From the NCBI GenBank assembly GCA_009775125.1, contig VSPD01000046.1:1-21088 (forward strand): DNA of 21,088 bases, given 5' to 3'. Source of the stretch: Muribaculaceae bacterium. Its GTDB lineage: Bacteria > Bacteroidota > Bacteroidia > Bacteroidales > Muribaculaceae. Of the stretch, positions 6,940-16,000 are shown piece by piece. A model generated the notes under the pieces. That model saw only the letters and a program-made list of their open reading frames with translations. It ran no database searches and had not been told where the DNA came from. Made by a program: the position numbers and the translations under genes. How positions within the stretch are numbered: position 1 is the first letter of the stretch; each line of letters opens with the position of its first letter.

Positions 6940-6995
6940 CCCCATAAAAAGCAAGGCCACGAAGGAATGACTTCGTGGCCTTGCTTTTTGTGGGG
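6940..6995. terminator. Bidirectional terminator between convergent genes
   Basis: Bases 6946-6964 pair perfectly with 6971-6989 (19 base pairs, 6-base loop). The stem can extend through a T-G pair to 6940/6995, about 25 base pairs in all. The A-run at 6946-6950 and T-run at 6985-6989 flank a GC-rich core, so it can end both the plus-strand cassette (stop at 6930) and the minus-strand alpha-galactosidase (stop at 7000). Confidence 0.9.
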
Positions 6996-6999
6996 TGCG

Positions 7000-9183
7000 T
7001 TATTGGCGGGTGAGGCGGAGGACGCGGGAGGAGTAGTCGGTGTTTTTGTGATAGTCGACTTTGTGGGTGAGGGGCATGTCGAGGCCGCGGTCCATGAGGA
7101 AGCGTCCGGAGAAGGCTTTGCCTTCGAAGGGGAGGGGCTCGTTGTCGATGCGGTTAAGTTCGGTGACGATGTAGGTGGCGTCGGGGTCGAGGCCGGCCAT
7201 GGGGATGCGGGGCAGCTGCTGGTTCATGAATGTCTCGGTTTTCCACCAGAAGAACACGGCGTCGTCTTTTTCGGGGGTGATGTACATGAGCGAGGCGGCG
7301 CCTTTGCCGTCGTAGGGCGAGAGGAGGCGGTAGATGTCGCCGAATTGCACGATGTGGCGCACGTTTTTGTAGTCGGCGATGGCGCGGCGGCAGATGTCGC
7401 GTTCCTCTTCGGTCATGTTCTTGGGCTGGAGCTCGAGGCCGAGGCGTCCGCTCATGGCCACGTCGGCGCGGAATTTCACGGGGATGCTGCGGAAGGTCTG
7501 GTGGTTGGGCGCCGCGGAGATGTGCGAGGCCATGGCTATGGCGGGGAAGAAGTAGGATGTGCCCCACTGCATGTAGATGCGCTGGAGGGCATCGTTATTG
7601 TCGGAAGTCCAGAATTCGTCGAACCAAGGGAGGATGCCCCAGTTGGCGCGTCCGCCGCCGCTGGCGCAGGCCTGGATTGTTACGTCGGGGTGGGCTTCGC
7701 GGATGCGCTCGAGGGTCTTGATGAGACCGCGGTGGAAGTCGATGTAGAGGTGGCTTTGGCGGTCGGCTGTGAGGTATTGCGAGCCGTGGTCCATGATCGG
7801 GGCGTTGGCGTCCCATTTAATATAGTCGATGCGCGGGTATTTGCGCATGAGGGTGTCGACCACTTCGAATACGAGGTCCTGAACCTTGGGGTTGGCCATG
7901 TCGAGGACGAGCTGTGTGCCGCCGCGTCCGGTGGTGGGCTTGCGGTTGGGGGCCTTGATTACGTATTCGGGGTGTTTGTCGTAGAGTTCGCTCACGGTGT
8001 TGGTCATTTCCGGCTCGATCCAGATTCCGAATTTCACGCCGTGGCGTTCGGCGGCATCGAGCAGGCTGTTGATTCCGTTGGGCAGTTTGCGTGTGTCTAC
8101 GGTCCAGTCGCCGAGGGCGGCGTTGTCGGTGGCGCGGGGATATTTCACGCCGAACCATCCGTCGTCCATCACGAACAATTCTCCGCCCATATAGGCGATG
8201 TCGGCCATCATGCCGTCCATCGTGGGCTCGTCGATGTCGAAATATACGCCTTCCCAAGAGTTGAGGAGGATTTTGCGCGGGGTGTCGCCTGCGTGGAGGC
8301 GGTGTTTGCGTCCCCAGCGGTGGAAATTGCGGCTTGCGCCCGAGAGGCCTTCGTTGGAGTAGGTGAGGGCCAAGGGGGGAGTGGCGAAAGATTCGCCTTT
8401 TTTGAGGGTGTATGCCGAGTTTTCCTCGTTGATGCCGGCGAAAAGGCGGTGGTAGTCGGAATCGTCGGTGTCGATCATTATCTTATAGTTGCCGGGGTAT
8501 TCGAGGGCGGCTCCGATGACGCGGCCTGTGTTCTCGCGCGGCTTTCCGTCGAGCGAGAGCATCACCTCGGCGTGGGCCGTGTGCGAGTTGCGCACGCCGT
8601 CCTTGTTCTTTATCATGGTTACGCCGTGGGTCAGCGGACGCTCCTCCACCTTGGCTTCGTTGGCCCAGCTGCCGTAAAGGCTCGACAGCCATACGTCGCC
8701 CATGCGCACGGGCAGGGAGGCCGACATGAAGCGGCTTAGAGTGATGGCTCCTTTTTCGTTATTGCGTATTTCCGACCATGTCTCGATGATGTTCTCGCCG
8801 GGATATGTGCGGTAGTTTACGTCGACTTCGACGGGATAGAACGTGTCGGCGAGGGTGACAGTGAGAATTTCGGCACCGTCGGCATCGGTGGATTTAGCTG
8901 TTGATTTCACCACGAGGTCGGTCGACATGGAGCCGTCGGCGTGTGTTATCGACAGGGCCGCCTCGCGTTCGGGATTTATGCCGTAGGCCGGATATGTGTC
9001 GAGTCCGGAGCCGAGTCCGGCGATGTCGGCATCCGAGACCGGGGTGCCGTAGTGGACCAATGACAGTTTTTGGCCGGGAGTGGCATCGAGCACGAGCGAC
9101 GATGCCGGAGTGGCAACATGGAGCGTTTCGGCGCTGAGAGAGGCCGCGCAAAACATGAATAGCAGGGTTGCAGGATATTTCAT
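7000..9183 (-). CDS. Secreted alpha-galactosidase, glycoside hydrolase family 36
   Basis: This 727-residue enzyme should release terminal alpha-galactose, for example side chains of galactomannan. A signal peptide spans 1-18 (cleavage after SLSA) and no lipobox is seen, so it is likely periplasmic. An N-terminal beta-sandwich (about 20-300) precedes the barrel. Key motifs are LNSWEGVYFD (307-316), FVMDDGWFG (337-345), GIWIEPEM (386-393), YIKWD with nucleophile Asp458, CASGGGR (506-512) and WTSDNND with acid/base Asp528. A C-terminal beta domain follows. All catalytic residues are present and the length is normal for the Bacteroidales GH36 type. The gene is divergent from the AraC gene and the mannan-degrading operon, which fits co-regulation. 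Activity on other alpha-galactosides such as raffinose is possible. Confidence 0.92.
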   Translation of the reverse strand: MKYPATLLFMFCAASLSAETLHVATPASSLVLDATPGQKLSLVHYGTPVSDADIAGLGSGLDTYPAYGINPEREAALSITHADGSMSTDLVVKSTAKSTDADGAEILTVTLADTFYPVEVDVNYRTYPGENIIETWSEIRNNEKGAITLSRFMSASLPVRMGDVWLSSLYGSWANEAKVEERPLTHGVTMIKNKDGVRNSHTAHAEVMLSLDGKPRENTGRVIGAALEYPGNYKIMIDTDDSDYHRLFAGINEENSAYTLKKGESFATPPLALTYSNEGLSGASRNFHRWGRKHRLHAGDTPRKILLNSWEGVYFDIDEPTMDGMMADIAYMGGELFVMDDGWFGVKYPRATDNAALGDWTVDTRKLPNGINSLLDAAERHGVKFGIWIEPEMTNTVSELYDKHPEYVIKAPNRKPTTGRGGTQLVLDMANPKVQDLVFEVVDTLMRKYPRIDYIKWDANAPIMDHGSQYLTADRQSHLYIDFHRGLIKTLERIREAHPDVTIQACASGGGRANWGILPWFDEFWTSDNNDALQRIYMQWGTSYFFPAIAMASHISAAPNHQTFRSIPVKFRADVAMSGRLGLELQPKNMTEEERDICRRAIADYKNVRHIVQFGDIYRLLSPYDGKGAASLMYITPEKDDAVFFWWKTETFMNQQLPRIPMAGLDPDATYIVTELNRIDNEPLPFEGKAFSGRFLMDRGLDMPLTHKVDYHKNTDYSSRVLRLTRQ

Positions 9184-9206
9184 GGCAAGGGGTTTGATTG
9201 GTTTTG

Positions 9207-9214
9207 CAAAGGTA
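9207..9214 (-). promoter_or_regulatory. -7 element of the alpha-galactosidase promoter
   Basis: Read on the minus strand, bases 9214-9207 are TACCTTTG, an exact TAnnTTTG match, about 24 bases before the start codon. No TTTG lies at the normal distance upstream (the nearest, at 9243-9240, is about 25 bases away), so the promoter may need an activator. Confidence 0.5.
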
Positions 9215-9299
9215 GTGATAAATGGTAGTGCTCACTTTGCAAATTTTAGCAAAAACCTCCACTATTTTATCATTTGTGAAAATATTGTAAAACAAAGTT

Positions 9300-9329
9300 T
9301 TGCAGGGAAGAAAAAGGGTTTTATATTTG
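9300..9329 (+). promoter_or_regulatory. Promoter of the araC-esterase-mannanase operon
   Basis: TTG at 9300-9302, a 19-base spacer and TATATTTG at 9322-9329 match the Bacteroidota consensus. The predicted start is near 9336. This places the upstream in-frame ATG at 9299-9301 region inside the -33 element and so rules it out as the translation start of the regulator. Confidence 0.68.
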
Positions 9330-9392
9330 CGATATAAAAACAACATCCGGCAAACATTGCATTATATTGCCCTTGTCTACCTAAATCTTGCC

Positions 9393-10268
9393 ATGACTAA
9401 AATCCTTACTGAAAAAACTCCGCTGTCGGATTGCGACTGCTTTTATCTCATCGACAGGCATAAAGACAAATTTGACTATCCCCTGCACGTCCACGACGAC
9501 TATGAATTGAATTTTGTCGAGAACTGTGCCGGTGTGAAGCGCATCGTGGGCGACAATATTGAGGTTGTCGACCGTTACGACCTTGTGCTTGTCGGTCCCG
9601 GCCTGGCCCATACATGGGAGCAGGGCGAGTGTGAGGGCGGCAATATCCGTGAGGTCACTATCCAGTTTTCGGCCGACCTCTTTTGCAAGTCGATGATGGA
9701 GAAAAACCAGATGAAAAGCCTGGCGGTGATGTTTGAGAAGAGTACGCGCGGGCTTCGGTTCGGCATGAAATCCATTCTCAATGTGTATTCCAAGTTGCAG
9801 GACCTTCTTGCCACCGAGTCGGGTTTTTACCGGGTGATGCGCCTTTTGGAGATATTTTATGAGCTTTCGGTGTGCGACGATTACTGCCAATTGTCGACCG
9901 GTGCGTTTGCCAAGGCCGAGACGGCCGCCGACAGCCGGCGTATCAAAGCCGCCGAGGACTATGTAAACGCCAATTATCAGCGCAACGTCACCCTGCAAGA
10001 GCTGGCCGATGTGGTGAAGATGACGCCCACGGCGTTCAGCCGCTTCTTCCATCAGCGCACAGGCCGCACCCTCAGCGACTATATAATAGATGTGCGTCTT
10101 GGCAAGGCCGCACGTATGCTTGCCGACACCACCATGACCATTGCCGAGATATGCTACGACTGCGGATTCAACAATATATCCAACTTCAACCGCATATTCA
10201 AGAAAAAACGCGGATGCTCGCCGTCGGAATTCCGCTCGAATTATCGGAAGACAAAAATTATAATATAA
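9393..10268 (+). CDS. AraC-family transcriptional regulator of the polysaccharide locus
   Basis: From ATG 9393 the protein has 291 residues. The longer frame back to about 9300 is rejected because the promoter lies there. The N-terminal part looks like an AraC-type cupin sensor (LHVHDDYELN at 31-40, then DLVLVGPGLAHTW at 63-75). The C-terminal part (about 182-285) has the two helix-turn-helix motifs of AraC: LQELADVVKMTPTAFSRFF (201-219) and IAEICYDCGFNNISNFNRIF (250-269). It is first in an operon with the esterase and mannanase genes and divergent from the alpha-galactosidase. It probably senses a breakdown sugar and activates both sides and perhaps susCD. Most loci of this kind use hybrid two-component, SusR or ECF/anti-sigma regulators, so AraC is a less usual choice. 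The ligand is unknown. Confidence 0.9.
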   Translation: MTKILTEKTPLSDCDCFYLIDRHKDKFDYPLHVHDDYELNFVENCAGVKRIVGDNIEVVDRYDLVLVGPGLAHTWEQGECEGGNIREVTIQFSADLFCKSMMEKNQMKSLAVMFEKSTRGLRFGMKSILNVYSKLQDLLATESGFYRVMRLLEIFYELSVCDDYCQLSTGAFAKAETAADSRRIKAAEDYVNANYQRNVTLQELADVVKMTPTAFSRFFHQRTGRTLSDYIIDVRLGKAARMLADTTMTIAEICYDCGFNNISNFNRIFKKKRGCSPSEFRSNYRKTKIII

Positions 10269-10286
10269 TAAAAATTATAATATAAT
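10253..10286 (+). repeat. 17-base tandem direct repeat at the araC-esterase junction
   Basis: The unit AAAAATTATAATATAAT occurs at 10253-10269 and again at 10270-10286, both perfect. The first copy encodes the last residues (KIII) and stop of the regulator. The second fills the gap before the esterase ATG at 10288. Without the second copy the stop and the next ATG would be two bases apart. Confidence 0.9.
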
Positions 10287-10287
10287 A

Positions 10288-11550
10288 ATGAGAAAACATT
10301 ATATAATATTGGCGTGTGCCTTGGGCGTGCTGTCGATGAGCGGACGCAATCTCAACGCAAGTCCTGACGCCGGGCATGGCCTTTGGTGGTCGGCTCCGGA
10401 GCAGCCTTCGGTGATGGTGACGGTGGCCGACACCACCGGTGCGGCAAACAATTCGGCCGTGACCTTGCGCGTGGTATCTGACCGCGACCCGGGGATGCTG
10501 ATTTCAGAGATGACATATAATGTCGCGCTCCTTCCCGGCGAAGAAAAAAGCGTGGAATTCAAATTTGGCCTGCCGGGCCCCGGATTTTATAAATGCACAG
10601 TAGCCGACGACGGCAACGTGATAAGCCGGTTCAACATAGGCTATGAGCCGGAACATGTGGTGTCGCTGCCCGACGCCCGGCCCGATTTCGACCGGTTTTG
10701 GGAACGCGCCCTTGACGAGCTTGCCGCCGTGCCCGGCAATTATACGATGAAAGAGCTAAAAGACCGCAGCGGAAAGAAGCGCGCCGTCTACGCCGTGACG
10801 ATGCAGAGCACCGACGGTGCCGTGATCGACGCCATCGCGGCCGTCCCGCGTGCCGATGGCAAATATCCCGTGCTAATTTATTACAACGGCTACGGAGCCA
10901 AGCCTTGGGATTTCGACGCCGACTCGCGCGACGATATAATAGAGATACAGACATCGGTGCGAGGTCAGTATCTCAGCGAACACCGCAACGTCTACGGCGA
11001 CTGGGTGCGGTATCACCTTGAAGACCCCGAAAAATACTATTATCGCGGCGCGTTTATGGATGCCGTGCGCGCCGTGGATTTCGCCTGCCAGCTGCCGCAG
11101 GCCGACGCCTCGGCCATATTTGCCGAAGGAGGCAGCCAGGGCGGGGCGCTTACGCTTGCCGCGGCCTCGCTCTGCGGCGACCGTCTACGTGGCATCATGC
11201 CATACATACCGTTTCTGAGCGATTTTCCCGATTATTTCAAAATCGTGGACTGGCCCGCCGCGCCGGTGCTCGCAAAAGCCGCTGAGGAAAACATGACACC
11301 GGGACAAATGTACGGCAACCTGTCGTATTTCGACATGAAAAACCATGCGCGCCGTATAAAATGCCCCGTGCTCATGGGAATCGGCCTGCAAGACCCAACC
11401 TGCCCGCCTCACACAAACATGGGCTCGTATGCTCTCCTTCGCGTGCCGCGTCAACTGGTGATATACCCTCTTTGCGGCCACACCGTCGACTATTCCGACT
11501 GGAATCCCCGACGCGATGCTTTTATGAAATCATTACTCGACAAAAAATAA
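10288..11550 (+). CDS. Secreted acetyl esterase, carbohydrate esterase family 7 (AXE1)
   Basis: This 420-residue alpha/beta hydrolase is predicted to remove acetyl groups from the glycan or its oligosaccharides. The signal peptide covers about 1-24, cleaved near LNA-SP. A beta-sandwich-like N-terminal domain (about 28-120) precedes the CE7 core, which begins near PDFDRFWERAL (132-142). Family signatures are RGQ (225-227), GGSQGG with nucleophile Ser283, GLQDPTCPP with Asp369, and CGH with His398. The triad is intact. The gene follows the AraC gene with a 19-base gap and precedes the GH5 gene by 6 bases, so it is in the same operon. CE7 enzymes are often active on acetylated xylo-oligosaccharides and cephalosporin C. 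The neighbours point to acetylated mannan here, which is inference. Confidence 0.88.
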   Translation: MRKHYIILACALGVLSMSGRNLNASPDAGHGLWWSAPEQPSVMVTVADTTGAANNSAVTLRVVSDRDPGMLISEMTYNVALLPGEEKSVEFKFGLPGPGFYKCTVADDGNVISRFNIGYEPEHVVSLPDARPDFDRFWERALDELAAVPGNYTMKELKDRSGKKRAVYAVTMQSTDGAVIDAIAAVPRADGKYPVLIYYNGYGAKPWDFDADSRDDIIEIQTSVRGQYLSEHRNVYGDWVRYHLEDPEKYYYRGAFMDAVRAVDFACQLPQADASAIFAEGGSQGGALTLAAASLCGDRLRGIMPYIPFLSDFPDYFKIVDWPAAPVLAKAAEENMTPGQMYGNLSYFDMKNHARRIKCPVLMGIGLQDPTCPPHTNMGSYALLRVPRQLVIYPLCGHTVDYSDWNPRRDAFMKSLLDKK

Positions 11551-11556
11551 GAAAAT

Positions 11557-12873
11557 ATGAAAAAAACATTGATAGCGGCGGCGGCGCTCGGTGCGTTTTG
11601 TGCGTGTACCCCGTCGAAAAATACAGAGGACATGACATCCGACGGTTTCGTCACCGTAGAAGATGGCCGTTTCATGCTCGACGGCGAGCCTTATAAATAT
11701 GTGGGCGCCAACTTCTGGTACGGCACCATACTCGCGTCGGAAGGGCAGGGGGGCGACCGCGCGCGCCTTGCCCGCGAGCTCGACACCCTCGATTCCCTCG
11801 GCTTGCGCAATCTGCGTATCCTTGTGGGGGCGGAGGGCCGGAGCGGGCTTCCGTCGCATATCGAGCCGGTGTTGCAGCCGGCCCCCGGCGTTTACAACGA
11901 TACCCTCCTTGCCGGGCTCGACTATCTGCTCTGCGAGCTTGAAAAACGCCGGATGAAAGCCGTGCTCTACCTTGGCAACGCCTGGGAATGGAGCGGAGGC
12001 TACGGCGAGTACCTGCAATGGGCCGGCGCCGGAGAGGCTCCCGTGCCGAGTGTCGACGGCTGGCCCGAATATATGGAATATGTGTCGCAATTCGTTACCA
12101 ACGATTCGGCCAAGGCCATGTATGCCGACCATGTGCGCCATATCGTGGGCCGCAACAACTCCTTGACCGGCAAAAAATATTCAGAGTCGCCAGCTATCAT
12201 GTCGTGGCAGATAGCCAACGAGCCGCGCGCGTTCAGCGACGGCGGCAAGGAGCCGTTTGCCCTCTGGCTCGAGTCCACGGCGTCGCTTATAAAGAGCATC
12301 GACCCCAACCATCTTGTGTCGGTGGGCAGCGAAGGCTCTCACGGCTGCGAGGCCGACCTCGACCTGTGGGCGCGGATACATGAGTCAGACAATATCGACT
12401 ACGGCACGCTCCACCTGTGGCCTTACAACTGGGGCTGGGTCAACGAAGGCAATCTTGCCGAGGCTGTCGACAGCGCGGCGGTGAAGGCCCGCGAATATAT
12501 CGGACGGCACTCTGCCGTGATGGCCCGGCAACGCAAGCCCATGGTACTCGAGGAATTCGGCTATCCGCGCGACGGCTTTGTATTCGCCAAAGGCACGCCC
12601 ACATCGGGACGCGACCGGTTCTACGGCGAGGTGTTCGACATGGTGGCCTGCGACAGCGTTCTTGCCGGATGCAATTTCTGGGGCTGGGGAGGCGAGGCCG
12701 AGCCGGCGCACGAGACATGGCTCCGCGGCGACGACTATACCGGCGACCCGGCCCAGGAGCAGCAGGGGCTCAACAGCGTGTTCGCCTCCGACTCCACTAC
12801 AATAGCCGTGATTCATAAACACACAACGTCATTATTTCACGAAAACAAAAAGGATGTTAAAAAAGTATTATAA
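11557..12873 (+). CDS. GH5 endo-beta-mannanase-like lipoprotein (subfamily 7 likely)
   Basis: This 438-residue protein has a lipoprotein signal ending AFCAC, with Cys17 the likely acylated residue. The GH5 barrel spans about 28-415. Acid/base Glu221 sits in WQIANEPR and nucleophile Glu332 in VLEEFGYPRD. TLHLWPYNW (283-291) and FWGWGGEA (373-380) supply substrate-site aromatics. The motif wording (ANEPR, EEFG, GANFWYG near the N-terminus) is that of subfamily GH5_7 mannanases. It would cut the beta-1,4-mannan backbone at the cell surface or in the periplasm. The gene is last in the araC operon, 6 bases after the esterase. Family is secure. Mannan over other beta-glycans rests on motif likeness and on the alpha-galactosidase nearby. 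Confidence 0.87.
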   Translation: MKKTLIAAAALGAFCACTPSKNTEDMTSDGFVTVEDGRFMLDGEPYKYVGANFWYGTILASEGQGGDRARLARELDTLDSLGLRNLRILVGAEGRSGLPSHIEPVLQPAPGVYNDTLLAGLDYLLCELEKRRMKAVLYLGNAWEWSGGYGEYLQWAGAGEAPVPSVDGWPEYMEYVSQFVTNDSAKAMYADHVRHIVGRNNSLTGKKYSESPAIMSWQIANEPRAFSDGGKEPFALWLESTASLIKSIDPNHLVSVGSEGSHGCEADLDLWARIHESDNIDYGTLHLWPYNWGWVNEGNLAEAVDSAAVKAREYIGRHSAVMARQRKPMVLEEFGYPRDGFVFAKGTPTSGRDRFYGEVFDMVACDSVLAGCNFWGWGGEAEPAHETWLRGDDYTGDPAQEQQGLNSVFASDSTTIAVIHKHTTSLFHENKKDVKKVL

Positions 12874-12912
12874 TTTGATAATAAAGACAAATTTTATCTA
12901 AAAAACACGCAC

Positions 12913-12920
12913 TAATTTTG
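12913..12920 (+). promoter_or_regulatory. -7 element upstream of susC
   Basis: TAATTTTG at 12913-12920 matches the TAnnTTTG consensus and would start a transcript near 12927 with a leader of about 93 bases. No TTTG is found at the expected -33 position, as is common for promoters that depend on an activator. Confidence 0.5.
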
Positions 12921-12946
12921 CAATGTTATAAGAAGTCCGCACACCA

Positions 12947-12979
12947 TACCATGTGAAAACTATCCTTACCCTGTGAAAA
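12947..12979 (+). repeat. Direct repeat in the susC leader
   Basis: TACCATGTGAAAA (12947-12959) and TACCCTGTGAAAA (12967-12979) agree at 12 of 13 positions with a 20-base period, close to two helical turns. Half-sites of AraC-type regulators are often spaced this way. The repeat lies downstream of the putative -7 element, so it could be an operator, a leader signal or part of a different promoter. Confidence 0.55.
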
Positions 12980-13020
12980 AATAATATTAAATACCAATCT
13001 AAAACCTACATTTCAATTTT

Positions 13021-16000
13021 ATGAGGACAATCAAGCGTAAATGTCTCGTGACGTTGCTTCTCGCTGCCGTGGCGTTATTCAATTCGCTGGCGGCATCGGC
13101 GCAGCTTACAGTCAAGGGGACCGTGATTGACGACACCGACGAGCCGCTGATCGGCGTGTCGGTAAAAGAAGAAGGTGCGGCCTCGGGCGTCGTCACCGAC
13201 TTCGACGGAAATTACACCATCAAGGTATCTTCGGGCAAGGCCGTGCTCGTATTTTCATACATCGGCATGAACGAACAAAAAATCAAGGTCGACGGCCGTT
13301 CTGTAATTAATGTGACTATGAGCGCCAACTCCACGGCTCTCGACGAAGTGGTGGTAGTGGGCTACGGCACACAGAAAAAATCAGACATCACCGGCTCGGT
13401 TGCGTCAATCGGCGAGGACGCCATGCGCAAGACAATCGTGACCAATGCCGACCAGATGCTGCAAGGCAAGATTGCCGGCGTGCAGGTGACGCAGAACTCC
13501 GGCGCTCCCGGCGGCGCCACCTCAATCCGCATCCGCGGCGCATCGTCGCTCACAAGCTCCAACGAACCCCTCTATGTAATCGACGGCGTGCCCATGAGCA
13601 CAGCCAACAGCACCATCGGCGGTTTCGAATGGGCAGGCGGCACCAACGGCCAGAACACCGTGAACCCCCTCGCTGCCATTGCCCCGAGCGATATCGTGAG
13701 CATCGACGTGCTTAAAGACGCCTCGGCCTGCGCCATCTACGGCGCCGCCGGCGCCAACGGCGTTGTGCTCGTTACCACCCGCCGCGGCTCGGCCGGACAT
13801 TCCAGCGTGACCTACGACGGATATGTGGCATGGCAGACCGCTCCCAAGAAACTCGACATGATGAACCTGCGCGAATACGCAGTGTATCAGACAAAACTTT
13901 ACGACGACGGCATAATCGGCGACGGCAACTACGACAAGACCTTTGCCGACCCCTCAATCCTCGGCCTCGGCACCGACTGGCAGGATGAGGTGTTCCGCAC
14001 CGCCTTCATGCAGAGCCACCAGGTGAGCCTCACCGGCGGCAACGACAAGACCACCTACGCCATGAGCGCCGGCTGGATGGGCCAGGACGGTACGATCGTC
14101 GGCTCCGACTTCAACCGCTTCAACACTCGTTTCAACCTCGACCACCAGCTCACATCATTCCTCAAACTCGGCGGCTCGCTCGCCTACACACGCACCAACG
14201 AGAAAATCACGCTCAACGACGGTTCCGACGGTGTAATCATGCAGGCCATAACCATGCAGCCGCAGGTGCCCGTGCGCGACTTCGACGGCAACTGGGCCGG
14301 CCCCACCACCGTAAACGGCTCGTCGAGCTGGAACCCCGTGGCTCTCGCACTTGAAAAGAACAACACACTCCTGCGCCAGCGCATGATGGGTAACTTCTAC
14401 ATGTCGGTAGACTTCCTCAAAAACTTCACTTTCCGCGCCGAATATGCGTTCGACGCCGGACAAAATGAAAACAACGCTTACTCTCCCCGCTACGACTTTG
14501 GCCTCAACAAAAACGATATCAACCAAATGTACCATCGTGAGGACCACTCTTTCTTCTGGATGCAGAAAGACTACCTCACCTACCACAACAACTTCGGCGG
14601 CCGCCACGACCTGACAGTAATGGCCGGTTTCGAGGCATCGAAATCGTCGTGGAGAGGCACCTCGTTCATCAAGAAAAACTTCACCTCCGACGATATTCAC
14701 GTGATGACCGGCGACGGCGAGTTCGTAAGCAACACCGGCTGGAAAGACGCCGCCTCCACCGCTTCGGTATTCGGCCGTGTCAACTATGGCTTCGACAACA
14801 AATACCTTCTCACCGCCACCCTCCGTGCCGACGGCTCCTCCAAGTTCGGTTCTGAGAACAAATGGGGCTATTTCCCCTCCGTGGCTCTCGGCTGGCGTAT
14901 CAACCAGGAAAATTGGTTCGAGAACGCAGCATGGCTCAACAACCTCAAGCTCCGCGTCGGTTATGGCGAGGTGGGTAACTCCAACATCGACACCTACCGC
15001 TATGCAGCCGCAATGCAGAATGTGAACACTCCTTTCGGCACCGGCTATTTCCCCATGAACCTTGCCAACTCCAAACTCAAATGGGAATCATCCGTACAGT
15101 ACAACGCCGGTATCGACTTCGCTGCCTTCCAAAACAGACTCGAATTCACATTTGAAGTCTACAACAAGGAAACAAAAGACCTCCTCCTGCAAGTATATGC
15201 TCCCGGACATATCGGCGTGACAAACGACGGCAACGCCATCCAGACCCCTTATGCCAACATCGGCAAGACCCGCAACCGCGGTTTCGACGTCTCCATCGTA
15301 GGCCGCCCCATCGTGAGCAAGGACTGGAACTGGACCTCGAACCTCACCATGTCGTTCAACCGCAACAAAATCGTTGCCCTCAACAACAACGACCAGGTAA
15401 TCTACGGCAAAGTCGACTGGTACTCGGAATTCCAGACCGTGTCGATGTTCAAGGTAGGCCAGCCCATGGGCGTGTTCTACGGCTATGAGACAGAAGGCAT
15501 ATTCCAAAACGCCGACGAAATCCGCGCCCACGCCACACAGACAGGCAGTGCCGAACCCTATTCCAACAATATCGACCGCACTTCCGGCGCATGGCCCGGC
15601 GACCTCAAATTCAAGGACCAGAACGGCGACGGCGTAATCGACTCCAACGACCAGGTGGTGATCGGCGACCCCAACCCCGACCTGACCTACGGCTGGACCA
15701 ACACCGTGCAGTTCAAGGACTGGGAACTCTCCATCGGCCTCACCGGCCAGTTCGGCGGCAAAATCCTCAACTGGGTGCGCTACCGCACCGAGGCTCAGAA
15801 CTCAATCTGGGACAACCAGGACGTGAGCGTGCTCTCAGGCGTCAAACTCGGACTGATCGACCCCGCCGGCAGCTCCACCGACCCCGACAATGTGCAGGTG
15901 GTGAGCAACGGCAACGGAATCCCCCGTTTCTCCAACCTCGACGGCAACGGCAACAACCGCATGAGCGACCGCTGGCTCGAAGACGCCACCTACCTCCGCA

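Noticed and set aside
6967..8739. Long plus-strand open frame opposite the alpha-galactosidase gene
   Set aside because: It is a composition shadow of the GC-rich GH36 gene, whose full domain set and catalytic motifs are on the minus strand. The frame has no recognisable motif and begins inside the terminator hairpin.
9300..9392. N-terminal extension of the AraC protein
   Set aside because: A consensus -33/-7 promoter lies in it, and the added residues are not like an AraC N-terminus.
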